Made by a program: the position numbers and the translations under genes | Source of the DNA: Nosema muscidifuracis | Taxonomy: Eukaryota > Microsporidia > Nosematidae | Direction of reading: 5' to 3' | Length of the DNA stretch: 64,000 nt | Assembly: GCA_028335825.1 (NCBI GenBank) | Contig: JAIOKI010000010.1 | Location: 434,001 to 498,000 of the forward strand | Part shown: positions 55,023-63,478 of the stretch, in pieces | Layout of the letters: every line of letters starts with the position of its first letter | Numbering within the stretch: position 1 is the stretch's first letter | Notes under the pieces: generated by a model | What the model was told of the DNA's origin: nothing | The model's database searches: none | The model's input: the letters and a program-made list of their open reading frames with translations, nothing else

Positions 55023-55967
55023 CTATTTAAATATTTTTATATACTCGTATGGTTTTTCATGTACACTTTCTTGACTTTCTTCTTCGTTTTCATCCACATA
55101 TTCATAATCGGAAGATTTGAAAGTATTTGGAGCAATAGGGGGAATAAGCTTTAATTCTTCAACATGCTTCCAATTTATTCTACAGAAAAAGGGATGCATT
55201 TTTATATCTTCAAATCCCCAATATCCTAATCTCTCTTGTCTTTTTTTCCTTAACAAATTCTTAACAAGATCTTTTGCAGTGTAACTGATATAAGCAGGAA
55301 TATAAATATCCTTATCAAGTATTTGTCTGTATATACTGTTAGTATCTCGATCAAAAAATGGAGGATCCCCTATAAACATTTCATATAAAATAATTCCAAA
55401 TGACCAGTAGTCACTTTCTATACCATCATCTTCATTTAACAATTTTTCAGGAGACATGTATTCAGGGGTCCCTGATATAATATGGGTCTTTTCATTATCT
55501 TTAACTGCAAATCCAAAATCAGTTAATTTAATGTGCCCTGAAGGTGTCAACAAAATATTTTCTGGCTTCAGATCTCTGTACAAATAGCCTTTTTTATGAA
55601 TAAATTCTAGAGCTGACAAAATTTCTGCTGCATAGAAAAGTGTGGCGTATTCACTAAATTTACCAAATCGTCTTAACCAATAAAATAATTCACCACCACT
55701 TATATAATCCATAACAAGACCTACTATCTTATTATCCTTGACTGTACTAACAAGTTTAGCTATAAAGATATGTCCATTAACCATTTTAAGAGCTCTTACT
55801 TCATTTTCAAATTGATCTGCTTGTCTCATAGTAAGAAGTTTTCTCCTATTCAAAACTTTGATAGCAAAATAAACTGGCTTATTCTTTTTTAACGATACTA
55901 AAAATACTTTACCAAAAGCTCCTGCACCAATTTTCCGTATAAATACTAAATTTTTGAGTTCTAACAT
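55023..55967 (-). CDS. cAMP-dependent protein kinase-like catalytic subunit (AGC kinase)
   Basis: 314 residues. Gly loop GAGAFGKV (14-21), Lys37 in FAIKVLN, HRD-type loop as YRDLKPEN (YRD is usual in PKA/AGC), DFG in KLTDFGFA, activation loop with SGTPEYMSPE where the phospho-Thr stands, and YWSFGIILYEMFIGDPPFF. The close HPFFCRINWKHVEELKLIPPIAP is the PKA C-lobe end, followed by a short AGC tail. The terminal F-x-x-F of PKA is not exact (ends EYIKIFK). ATG 55967 has TACCCATTGAAAA before it. A regulatory subunit is not in the window. Confidence 0.9.
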   Translation of the reverse strand: MLELKNLVFIRKIGAGAFGKVFLVSLKKNKPVYFAIKVLNRRKLLTMRQADQFENEVRALKMVNGHIFIAKLVSTVKDNKIVGLVMDYISGGELFYWLRRFGKFSEYATLFYAAEILSALEFIHKKGYLYRDLKPENILLTPSGHIKLTDFGFAVKDNEKTHIISGTPEYMSPEKLLNEDDGIESDYWSFGIILYEMFIGDPPFFDRDTNSIYRQILDKDIYIPAYISYTAKDLVKNLLRKKRQERLGYWGFEDIKMHPFFCRINWKHVEELKLIPPIAPNTFKSSDYEYVDENEEESQESVHEKPYEYIKIFK

Positions 55968-57403
55968 TTTTCAATGGGTAGAAAATTTAATAAATAACTC
56001 ATATTGATTTTAAAAATAACGTTTTATATAACAAAATTGATCGTTGATGATTTAAATAAGATAAATGTTAATTAATAACTAAGTAGATATAAAACATAAA
56101 AAATAAAAAATAATGTGTTTCATATTTTTTGATCTTTATTCTTCTTCATTAATAATTAATATCAACTTAGCTTATTTGTTAAAAATTCAACGAATAAAAA
56201 ATTATTTTTTATATATTTTAAATATTGATGAACCCTTCATTTTCTACTACAAAAAATAACTAAAATTTTATAGTTTTGTATACAAATTGATAATTGAGTT
56301 TACTTACTATTATAGTTAAATGATAGTAAGATTTAATAATATAAATTAATTGTTATATAAGTTAGAATATTGGATTATTTTTATTTTTTAAAAAATTTTA
56401 ACGTGTTCAAACATTCGGTGACGTGTACACCGAACTAAATTAAGAATATATATTTTTCTTATCCAGATAAATCAACCATTTATTAATTATATATTCTCTT
56501 TTTGATCTATAATTATAAAGAAATAATAAATTATTTCAATTGATTAAATCTAATTATGATTAACAACAAGCAAAAGAAATCTTTATCTAATATAAGTTAA
56601 TAGCTAGTATAGTTCTTTGTCTTACATGTTGTATAAAAAAATGGACTTAAATTAATAAATAATTTTATATTTGATTATGGACAAAAACTAAGATTTAAAT
56701 GTAGTTCTATTCAAGATATCAACACATTCCTTATAAAGTGATAATGTAAAATTGATAATATGAAAAATTATAGTCTTTATATTTTCTTCAATATATTTAT
56801 GAATTTTAAAAAACTGCTTCATTATTTAATCCTCTTCAAAGTATTTAAGATATGTTCTGAAATGAATCTTCATCTTATAATATTTAGATCCTAAATAATT
56901 TAATATTAAACAAGGACTAATATGCTATTAAATTTTTTATTATTTTTGAACAAAACGTTATAAAAATGACAACATGTGATTAATATTAAAAAAATTTAAA
57001 GATCATTTTTTTGTAACATAAAGTGGTAAGTTTGTAAAATTAACACTTTATGCATATAGTATTATTATTTCATAGATTTTAATATATATAAATATCCTTT
57101 AATAGAAGTCAAAATCAATATAACTATTTATTTAATATATAAATATTTAGAATACAAAAAAAATATAACTATTTATTAAATATATGAAATAATTAAAGCA
57201 TAAATTATTTAATTTATTATTTTTCATCAAAAATCATTTTTCTCCTTTTGATTTGTATATTTATTGGCTAAATATTTTTTTTAACGATTTTTATTGGGCC
57301 TTTAATTAAAATTTCGACATGTGGTTTAATATCCAGACATTATTTCTCCTTTAATGAAATTTTAAATTTAAATGGTCTAGAACACTTTGATCTAAGTCTG
57401 AAT
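55968..57403. other. 1.4-kb gap, mostly single-copy AT-rich, with a GC-rich hairpin
   Basis: Few tandem repeats compared with other gaps. It holds a small GC-rich hairpin at 56414-56434 and two CCAAT/ATTGG-like words near 57262 and 57292. No open frame with a start context was found. Confidence 0.5.
56414..56434. other. GC-rich 7-bp stem hairpin in AT-rich DNA
   Basis: TTCGGTG-ACGTGTA-CACCGAA is a perfect inverted repeat with a 7-base loop. The word ACGTGT also occurs at 56401. Composition contrasts sharply with the surroundings. It could be a protein-binding site or part of a structured RNA. Confidence 0.5.
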
Positions 57404-58603
57404 ATGAATGGACCGAGATATAGACAAGAAAAAAAAATATTTAGAATGAATAATATAAATATACACACAGATAATTTAAAGCTATTTGGAGATTTCTTAC
57501 ATTCTTATATAGTAGCTTTTGAAGATGATAATAGTTTGATGAGGAGCAGTTTTTTAACAGAAAATCCTTTATTAAAATTAGAGGATATAATAGAGCAAAA
57601 TGAAAAGTATTACGAAATAATCAAAGAGAAACTTAGTCATTATGCCAATAATCACATGTATTACATGGATAAAAAAAAGCAAATATCAAGACTTATAGCA
57701 TATTTTGGATTTGCTAATGAATACGGGTTATTTAAGATTCCTTCTAATAAAGAGAAAGCTTTTCAGTATTACAAGCTCTCAGCGCAGTTAAATTCTCCAT
57801 TTGGGACTTTTAAGCTTGCTCAATGCTATGAGAAAGGGGTTGGATGTAAAAAAAATATGTCAAAAGCTTTATCTTTTTATAGATGTGCAGCAAAATTAGG
57901 TTCAATACAAGGATTGCATACATTTGGTACAATACTTCTACAAAATAATTTTGAAGGAGAATTTATAGAAGAATCTGCTTTTTTTTACTTACAGCTTGGA
58001 ATTAGTAAGGCAAACAAATGCTACCCATACGTGTACTATGACTACGCCAGATACCTAGAATTTAAAATATCGTGTAGTGAAGTAGAATTTCAGACAGATT
58101 TTTCATTCAATGCTTATTATAGAGGAGCAATGAATGAATGCCCAAATTGTCAATATAGAGTAGCTCAATGTTTCGAATATGGAGAGCTTGGTGTAGATAT
58201 AAATATTCAAAAAGCTTATACGTACTACAAAAATGCAGCATTTAATGGACATATCGATGCCCAATTTAAGATAGCACTAACATTAATAGATCAAGGAGAA
58301 CCTACAGAGACAAATATTATATTAGCTTTTAAGTATGCATTAAAGGCAGCAACCAAAGAACATAGCATGGCTATAAAATTTATGTCAATTTTTTATATGA
58401 AAGGATTGGTTGTCCAAAGAAGTTTAAGTATCTCTAAGTGGTGGGATAAAATATTAGAAGTTAATTTAAAAAAACATAATATATTATTAGATCCAGAAAT
58501 ATATGGTAAATTAGAAAAGATGGTTGTTAGAGAAGAACAAAAAAAAAGAGAAGTTGTTGTAGATGGTATGAAAACTAATACAGAATATATAAAAGTAGTA
58601 TAA
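57404..58603 (+). CDS. SEL1-repeat protein, Skt5/Chs4-like chitin synthase activator candidate
   Basis: 399 residues with at least five SEL1/TPR-like repeats: AYFGFANEYGLFKIPSNKEK then AFQYYKLSAQLNSPFGTFKL, AQCYEKGVGCKKNMSKALSF then YRCAAKLGS, a unit near 225-260, YRVAQCFEYGELGVDINIQK then AYTYYKNAAFNGHIDAQFKI, and ALTLIDQGEPTETNIILAFK. The A-x-x-Y-x-x-A-A-x-x-G spacing is standard. In fungi such proteins activate chitin synthase III (Skt5/Chs4) or serve in ER degradation (Hrd3). Microsporidian spores have chitin, which favours the first. No prenylation CaaX is present at the C-terminus. Start chosen at the first ATG; there is no close CCC. Confidence 0.75.
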   Translation: MNGPRYRQEKKIFRMNNINIHTDNLKLFGDFLHSYIVAFEDDNSLMRSSFLTENPLLKLEDIIEQNEKYYEIIKEKLSHYANNHMYYMDKKKQISRLIAYFGFANEYGLFKIPSNKEKAFQYYKLSAQLNSPFGTFKLAQCYEKGVGCKKNMSKALSFYRCAAKLGSIQGLHTFGTILLQNNFEGEFIEESAFFYLQLGISKANKCYPYVYYDYARYLEFKISCSEVEFQTDFSFNAYYRGAMNECPNCQYRVAQCFEYGELGVDINIQKAYTYYKNAAFNGHIDAQFKIALTLIDQGEPTETNIILAFKYALKAATKEHSMAIKFMSIFYMKGLVVQRSLSISKWWDKILEVNLKKHNILLDPEIYGKLEKMVVREEQKKREVVVDGMKTNTEYIKVV

Positions 58604-59752
58604 TAAATTTATACTTTATAATATATTAAAGTTTTTGTATATAAAGTGCATTAGAAATATGATAATTATTTCTATTTTTTGTATATTTTATAATGATGTA
58701 AGTTAGTGATTGCTCAATATTTACAGTATAGAGTGATTCATAATAAATAATTTAAATATTTTACTAGCTAAATATTTGCTAGACTTAGAACAGAAATGTT
58801 TATTATTAAGGGTTAAAAAATAAATATTAATTTTAAACTTTTTATATATTTCGATTTTCAAGACTCTTCAAAATTTAAAAAAAATAATTTCAAATAAAAA
58901 ATGTTCATTTACTTTAGCTTGTCATCAATTTTGATAAATTAAAATCACAAATTTATTTTTGAAAAAAATAACAGATTGAGCTGAAAATCGAATATTTAAA
59001 TTAATGTAAAATAAAATCTATATTTGAAAATATTAACATACATATTCATCTTTTCTAGAGATTATATACATATTTGTATGAGAATATTTTAAAATATATG
59101 ATGAAAATATAAAGTTACAAGGTAAAATATTTACATATATAAGATTGTGTGTTATTAAAGTTTGACAGTGATTAATATAGTATTTTGTTACATAATAAAT
59201 AAAATTAATCGAGATAGAATACGATAGATTTTACAAAAAAATAAATTAATTAATATTTTTTGAATAGTAGAAAAAATTTAGTTTACAATTCTTATAATAT
59301 TATTGAAATATTAAGAGTCAATTATTATATATAATATCATTAAGAGAATAGAATAAATATTATATATAATATCATTAAACTATCAAGATTCAATTATTAT
59401 ATATAATATTATTGAAATATTAAGAGTAAATATTATATATAATATTATTGAGATATTAAGAGTAAATTATTATATATAAAATTTTGTAATATCATTGAGA
59501 TATTACAAATTAATTATTTACCATTCCTATTAATATTTAATTGATATGTAAATTAAATAAACAATTAAAGGGGTTAAATTAATAAAATAAAAAAAAAGCG
59601 AATCTTTATTAAACTTCTATCAACATTGAATTATTTTTTTTTTCTTAATATTATCTAATATCAATAAAGGAGAAAATTACTCCATATTTAAAGGAGATTT
59701 AATTTTATTGGTTGTTTTTCATTTATAATATTTTTTTAACTATTAACGGTTA
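58604..59752. repeat. 1.15-kb gap with tandem repeats at its right side
   Basis: 58808-58851 resembles 30603-30645. 59330-59510 consists of TTATATATAATATCATT-type units of about 40-60 bases repeated five times (AAGAGTCAATTATTATATAT). CTAGC...GCTAG at 58764-58782 is a short inverted repeat. No gene seen. Confidence 0.55.
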
Positions 59753-60316
59753 ATGTTTGAGACTTATAATAAAGAAGAAAGTGTTGATAAAGCTGAAGTA
59801 GCTGAACAGAAAGTAGAAAAGATAGTTGATAATATAGAAACTTCTAAGATGGGAAAAACTTTTCCTACTGAAGTACATAATATACAGATAGCAGATATTT
59901 TAAAAATGTTATTGTTATCGAATTTTGCTAACTTTATGCCTCTTTATATTATATTTACCAGGGATGTAAGTGCTTATGTAAATTGGATTAGAAAATTACT
60001 CAATTTTATTTTTATAATAAGTTTTATCTGGAATGTTACTCTTGGTTTTTTTGGATATATTAGTGGAGCCAAAGAGCTAAAAAAACTCCTTATATTAGGT
60101 ACAGTAATTAAAGGAGCTTCTTCTTTAATAATAATGATTATGTGTACTATTGGACAAGGATTTAGTTCTCTTGCTATTGGATTTATATTTATAGTTTATG
60201 TTTCATTCTTAGATTTACTTTTCTTGTATTATCTTTCATTATATCTAAGGAGATTAGATTCTGATGAATATGACGATTATGGAGTTAAGATTGTTAAAAA
60301 TCAAGAAAAGGTATAA
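59753..60316 (+). CDS. Four-pass membrane protein, unknown
   Basis: 187 residues: a charged cytosolic N-terminus of about 50 residues with alternating Glu/Lys, then four membrane spans (about 60-72 with the preceding KMLLLSNF, 80-105, 112-135 and 138-163), and a short acidic-basic tail (RRLDSDEYDDYGVKIVK). The layout resembles small tetraspan ER or plasma membrane proteins, but no motif is recognised. No CCC lies before the ATG (AACGGTTA). A KxK near the C-terminus is not a canonical retrieval signal. Confidence 0.65.
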   Translation: MFETYNKEESVDKAEVAEQKVEKIVDNIETSKMGKTFPTEVHNIQIADILKMLLLSNFANFMPLYIIFTRDVSAYVNWIRKLLNFIFIISFIWNVTLGFFGYISGAKELKKLLILGTVIKGASSLIIMIMCTIGQGFSSLAIGFIFIVYVSFLDLLFLYYLSLYLRRLDSDEYDDYGVKIVKNQEKV

Positions 60317-60410
60317 AAAAACATTAAAAAATTTAACTTGCATATTTAAAATAAAATTATTTGTTAGCATAATTATATTAATATTTAAATTTTAATAATA
60401 TTTTTACCCA

Positions 60411-60668
60411 ATGAATCTAGATAAATTAGATAAAAACGAAATATTTTTATTAGTAGGTGATGATTATAAACATATTTTTAAAAATAAGCTTTATAAAACA
60501 TCCATTTTTAATGTTGAATTCTATATAGTTGATACTTATAAAATTATAGAAAATGTTTCAGGGTATCAATGTACTTGTGATAATTTATTATGTTGGCATA
60601 TTATTAAAGTAATAACAGACAAAAACAAAGCTATTAATAAAGATTCATTAGTTGATGATTTTAAGTAA
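60411..60668 (+). CDS. Small SWIM zinc-finger protein, Shu2/SWS1-like candidate
   Basis: 85 residues. A SWIM-type metal site Cys-x-Cys-x4-Cys-x-His is visible in CTCDNLLCWHIIKV at about 53-66, after a beta-rich segment (NVEFYIVDTYKIIENVSGY). SWIM-only small proteins of eukaryotes include SWS1/ZSWIM7 and yeast Shu2, which act in RAD51-paralogue (Shu) complexes in recombination. The preceding F-L-(x)-G and V-x-G-S/Y words fit that group loosely. The spacing before the second Cys is shorter than in human SWS1. ATG 60411 follows TTTACCCA, so the gene is likely real. The Shu assignment is a hypothesis, strengthened only by BRCA2 and MCM9 nearby. Confidence 0.5.
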   Translation: MNLDKLDKNEIFLLVGDDYKHIFKNKLYKTSIFNVEFYIVDTYKIIENVSGYQCTCDNLLCWHIIKVITDKNKAINKDSLVDDFK

Positions 60669-60817
60669 ATTATTAAATTAGATTCATCAGTATGTTTATA
60701 TATTAAAGATTCTTGAGTGTATTATTAGATTGAATTTATAAGTAAATTATTAAATTAGATTCATCAGTATGTTTATCTATGGAAGATTATTGAGTGTATA
60801 ATTAGATTATATTAGAT
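60664..60817 (+). repeat. 77-bp tandem duplication starting at the SWIM gene stop
   Basis: AGTAAATTATTAAATTAGAT begins at 60664 (overlapping the last codon and stop) and again at 60741, with TTCATCAGTATGTTTAT and GATTATTGAGTGTAT-like parts following in each copy. Confidence 0.75.
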
Positions 60818-61466
60818 TCAAAAGAATTTAAAAAAAGCCACTTAAAGTTTTTAATTTAATAATACATATTTTATATCAAGATAACTTTTAGCCCTTATTA
60901 TAAGAGAAAAATCATTAAATAAGCTTTATAGTCACTAAGGTTAAAATCTACGTTTAGTAGAATTTTATAGTTCAACAACTTCTAATTCTCATTTATTGTT
61001 GTATTACTTCACCTTGTTAGTTTATTTTTACATATTATTATATAATGCTGTTGCTTGATTTGCTTTCTTCCTGCATGGGGTAAAATAATAAAATATTTTA
61101 AATACCTTATAACAATAATAAGAGGATACTCGACATTTTATTATATAATAATTATGAAAAAATATAATGATAACTTAACATTCATTCTAGATTAGTTTTA
61201 AAACTAAGAGCGAAATATCAAAGAAAGTCATTTCATAATAAAAGCGTTAAAGAGTATTATATTTTTAATCAAAAAGGTTGTCTTAGGGAGAAGCATCATA
61301 AATAATCATTTATGTTTTTAAAAATTACTATAAGTATTGCCATATTCTTTATTAAAGTTCTAAAATAAAAGGGATAGGATTTTTAAATTAATTAAAATTT
61401 TTTTTAACAATATTTTCATTTAACAAATTTGAGAAAAAAAATATTTTTTTAGTTAAAAATAATTTA
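60818..61466. other. Gap with less AT-rich, gene-relic-like sequence
   Basis: 60880-61340 has mixed composition. On the minus strand TTTTACCCC stands directly before an ATG at 61076, opening only twelve codons (MQEESKSSNSII), and ATCCTATCCC near 61375 precedes an ATG at about 61342 with sixteen codons. On the plus strand ATAACTTTTAG at 60890-60900 resembles a microsporidian intron branch/3' splice motif. These may be remains of dead genes or intron-split starts. No full gene can be supported. Confidence 0.35.
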
Positions 61467-62096
61467 TTAAAATATAGAAGCTTCATAATTTTCTGAAACT
61501 TTCATTGTAATATCACGAGGATTTGTTTCTCTATCTCCTTCTTCTTTCTCAGGATGATAAATCATATAACTAGAATGTTTTTTGACATTTGGATTTCTCT
61601 TATCATAAAATATATGATTATGTCTTTGAATATGTTTTTTACTGTCAGGTATATAAACATGTCTAAGATTAATTTTTTTATCCCCTCTGAATAAAACTTC
61701 CCACAATTGTCTCTCTTCTTTAGCACAGCTTACAAACTTAGCCTTAGTCATTTTAGGGATTAAAGGATTATCTTTCTCAGCTTCTAAGCACATATCATTT
61801 TTCATAATATAAAATTCTGATAAACTATTAAATACAATACTAAATACTTGTGAAGTAGAATTCTGTATATCTTTTAGAACAATCTTTTTATCATTAATCT
61901 GAAAAGCTTTATTCTTAACTGTATCTATAAAATATAAATCACCGTCACTACTTTGATTTAATTCTATAATAATAGGAGAATAAAAATTTGATATTACTAC
62001 TTCTCCTTCATGTCTAGCCATCAATTTATTAGTACCTAAGGATCTTATATAATAACTAGGAAGACCATAGCTGAATATAATATAAAAAAAGTGCAT
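61467..62096 (-). CDS. Secreted ricin-B-lectin-like protein
   Basis: 209 residues from ATG 62096 (AAAACCT precedes it; an in-frame ATG at 62108 is the alternative). The leader MHFFYIIFSYGLPSYY is signal-like. The next 130 residues look like one beta-trefoil: YYIRSLGTNKLMARH, then DLYFIDTVKNKAFQIN, then QVFSIVFNSLSEFYIMKNDM with CLEAEKDNPLI and a W in RQLWEVL, the pattern of ricin-B-like domains found in families of microsporidian secreted lectins. The C-terminal 60 residues are His/Lys/Glu-rich (KKHIQRHNHIFYDKR). A role in binding host sugar or spore wall is inference. Confidence 0.6.
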   Translation of the reverse strand: MHFFYIIFSYGLPSYYIRSLGTNKLMARHEGEVVISNFYSPIIIELNQSSDGDLYFIDTVKNKAFQINDKKIVLKDIQNSTSQVFSIVFNSLSEFYIMKNDMCLEAEKDNPLIPKMTKAKFVSCAKEERQLWEVLFRGDKKINLRHVYIPDSKKHIQRHNHIFYDKRNPNVKKHSSYMIYHPEKEEGDRETNPRDITMKVSENYEASIF

Positions 62097-62108
62097 AGGT
62101 TTTAACAT

Positions 62109-63271
62109 AATCAGTATAATATTTTTTTATAATATCAAAGTTGTTTTATAAATAATTATTTCATTTATCTGTTTTAGATTATTAAAATTTAATTTGTATT
62201 AAAAAAATTAATTAAAATTTATTAGTTAATTATGAGTATTTGTATTGAACAATATATATATTATTTATTTGTTTGTATGGTTTATATAAACAAACAAATT
62301 GTAAAACAAATTTATCTACTAAAAAACAAAAAAAATATTCTAAAATAAGAAATTAAAAAAAATTTATTAATTTTAATATATTTTATTGTTTTTTTAAAAA
62401 AATCATTGTATCATATATGACTATAATATTGTAGTTTTATAAGTTTGACTTACTTGTTGTAGGATTATATTTAATTATTGTAGTGTTATAGGAATATATT
62501 TAATTATTTTGGTGTTGTAGGAATATTTTTAATTATTGTGGTGTTGTAGAAATATATTTAATTATTTTAGTGTTGTAAGATTATGCAAATTAATATGATA
62601 ATAGAAATATATTTAATTATTGTAGTGTTGTAGGAATATGCAAATTAATGTGATAATAGAAATATTTCATTTATGTTGTATATATAAAAATTTTGAAATT
62701 TAATTATTTTTTGACTCCAATAAAAATACATTGCTGCTGTGGGAAAGATAGAGCTTTATCTTGTATATCTAAAGTTTGAAAATTAATTTAAAGACCCCTT
62801 GTGTTTGTTAAATTCTTAAAAGAGATTTATAATTTTTATTGAATATTATGAATGTATTTATTAAAGAATTGATATAATGGCTGTAATAGTAAATTTATAC
62901 ATTTTAAAACTTATTCTTTTTTATTTTTAAGATAAAATTATCTTCATAGATATTTCTAACACCTTTTATTAAACAACAATAAAAGATCTCAGTAATATTT
63001 AGCTAGTTAAAATTATAAAATATTAACATTGTATTAATCATATTTTTTGACATCTGATACGTATATCTCCTTTTTTATTACAAATTAAACAAAACTATTA
63101 CTAGAATACTTTTATTAGTTGATATTAAATTCTGTTATTTATAAATAGATAATTTGTATTTTAATGTTAAATATTGTTTTGAGCTTTTTAACTTACTTTT
63201 TACAATAAACTTAAAACTGTAAAATTTTATTGATCCTTTAAAATATAAATTGTTAACCCTTTGCATTAAAA
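62109..63271. repeat. 1.16-kb gap with inverted GTTTG element and 30-bp tandem array
   Basis: At 62267-62299 ATTTGTTTGT and ACAAACAAAT face each other across 13 bases, about 170 bases upstream of the ricin-B-like gene. From 62460 to 62650 a unit of about 30 bases (TTTAATTATTGTAGTGTTGT) is repeated about seven times. 62700-62800 (ATTGCTGCTGTGGGAAAGAT) is less AT-rich but has no open frame. Confidence 0.6.
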
Positions 63272-63478
63272 ATGTCAACAGCCGACATAATCAAACAAAG
63301 ATCAGCACCAACACAACGAAGAGGTCCTACACCAGTTATGAGCATAAAGATGCTTACTCTCATATTAAGATTTATTCTATTCTATATTGCAGTTGTTATA
63401 TCATATATAGTGAGCTTTATCATGTCTCTAGTTATCTATGTAGTATTTTTTTTCTTAAACTTGATAGGATATGATTGA
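63272..63478 (+). CDS. Short membrane protein, unknown
   Basis: 68 residues: a polar basic N-terminus (MSTADIIKQRSAPTQRRGPT) and a hydrophobic region from about 27 to 65 that can form one long or two short spans. ATG 63272 follows AACCCTTTGCATTAAAA, a good start context. The shape recalls small tail-anchored components of ER complexes (Sec61 beta-like or Ost4-like), but no signature residues allow a call. The overlapping frame at 63250-63474 lacks protein-like features. Confidence 0.55.
   Translation: MSTADIIKQRSAPTQRRGPTPVMSIKMLTLILRFILFYIAVVISYIVSFIMSLVIYVVFFFLNLIGYD

Noticed and set aside
56395-56440. tRNA T-arm (GTTCAAA near a stem)
   Set aside because: The flanking bases do not pair as a T stem and no A box or cloverleaf can be drawn.
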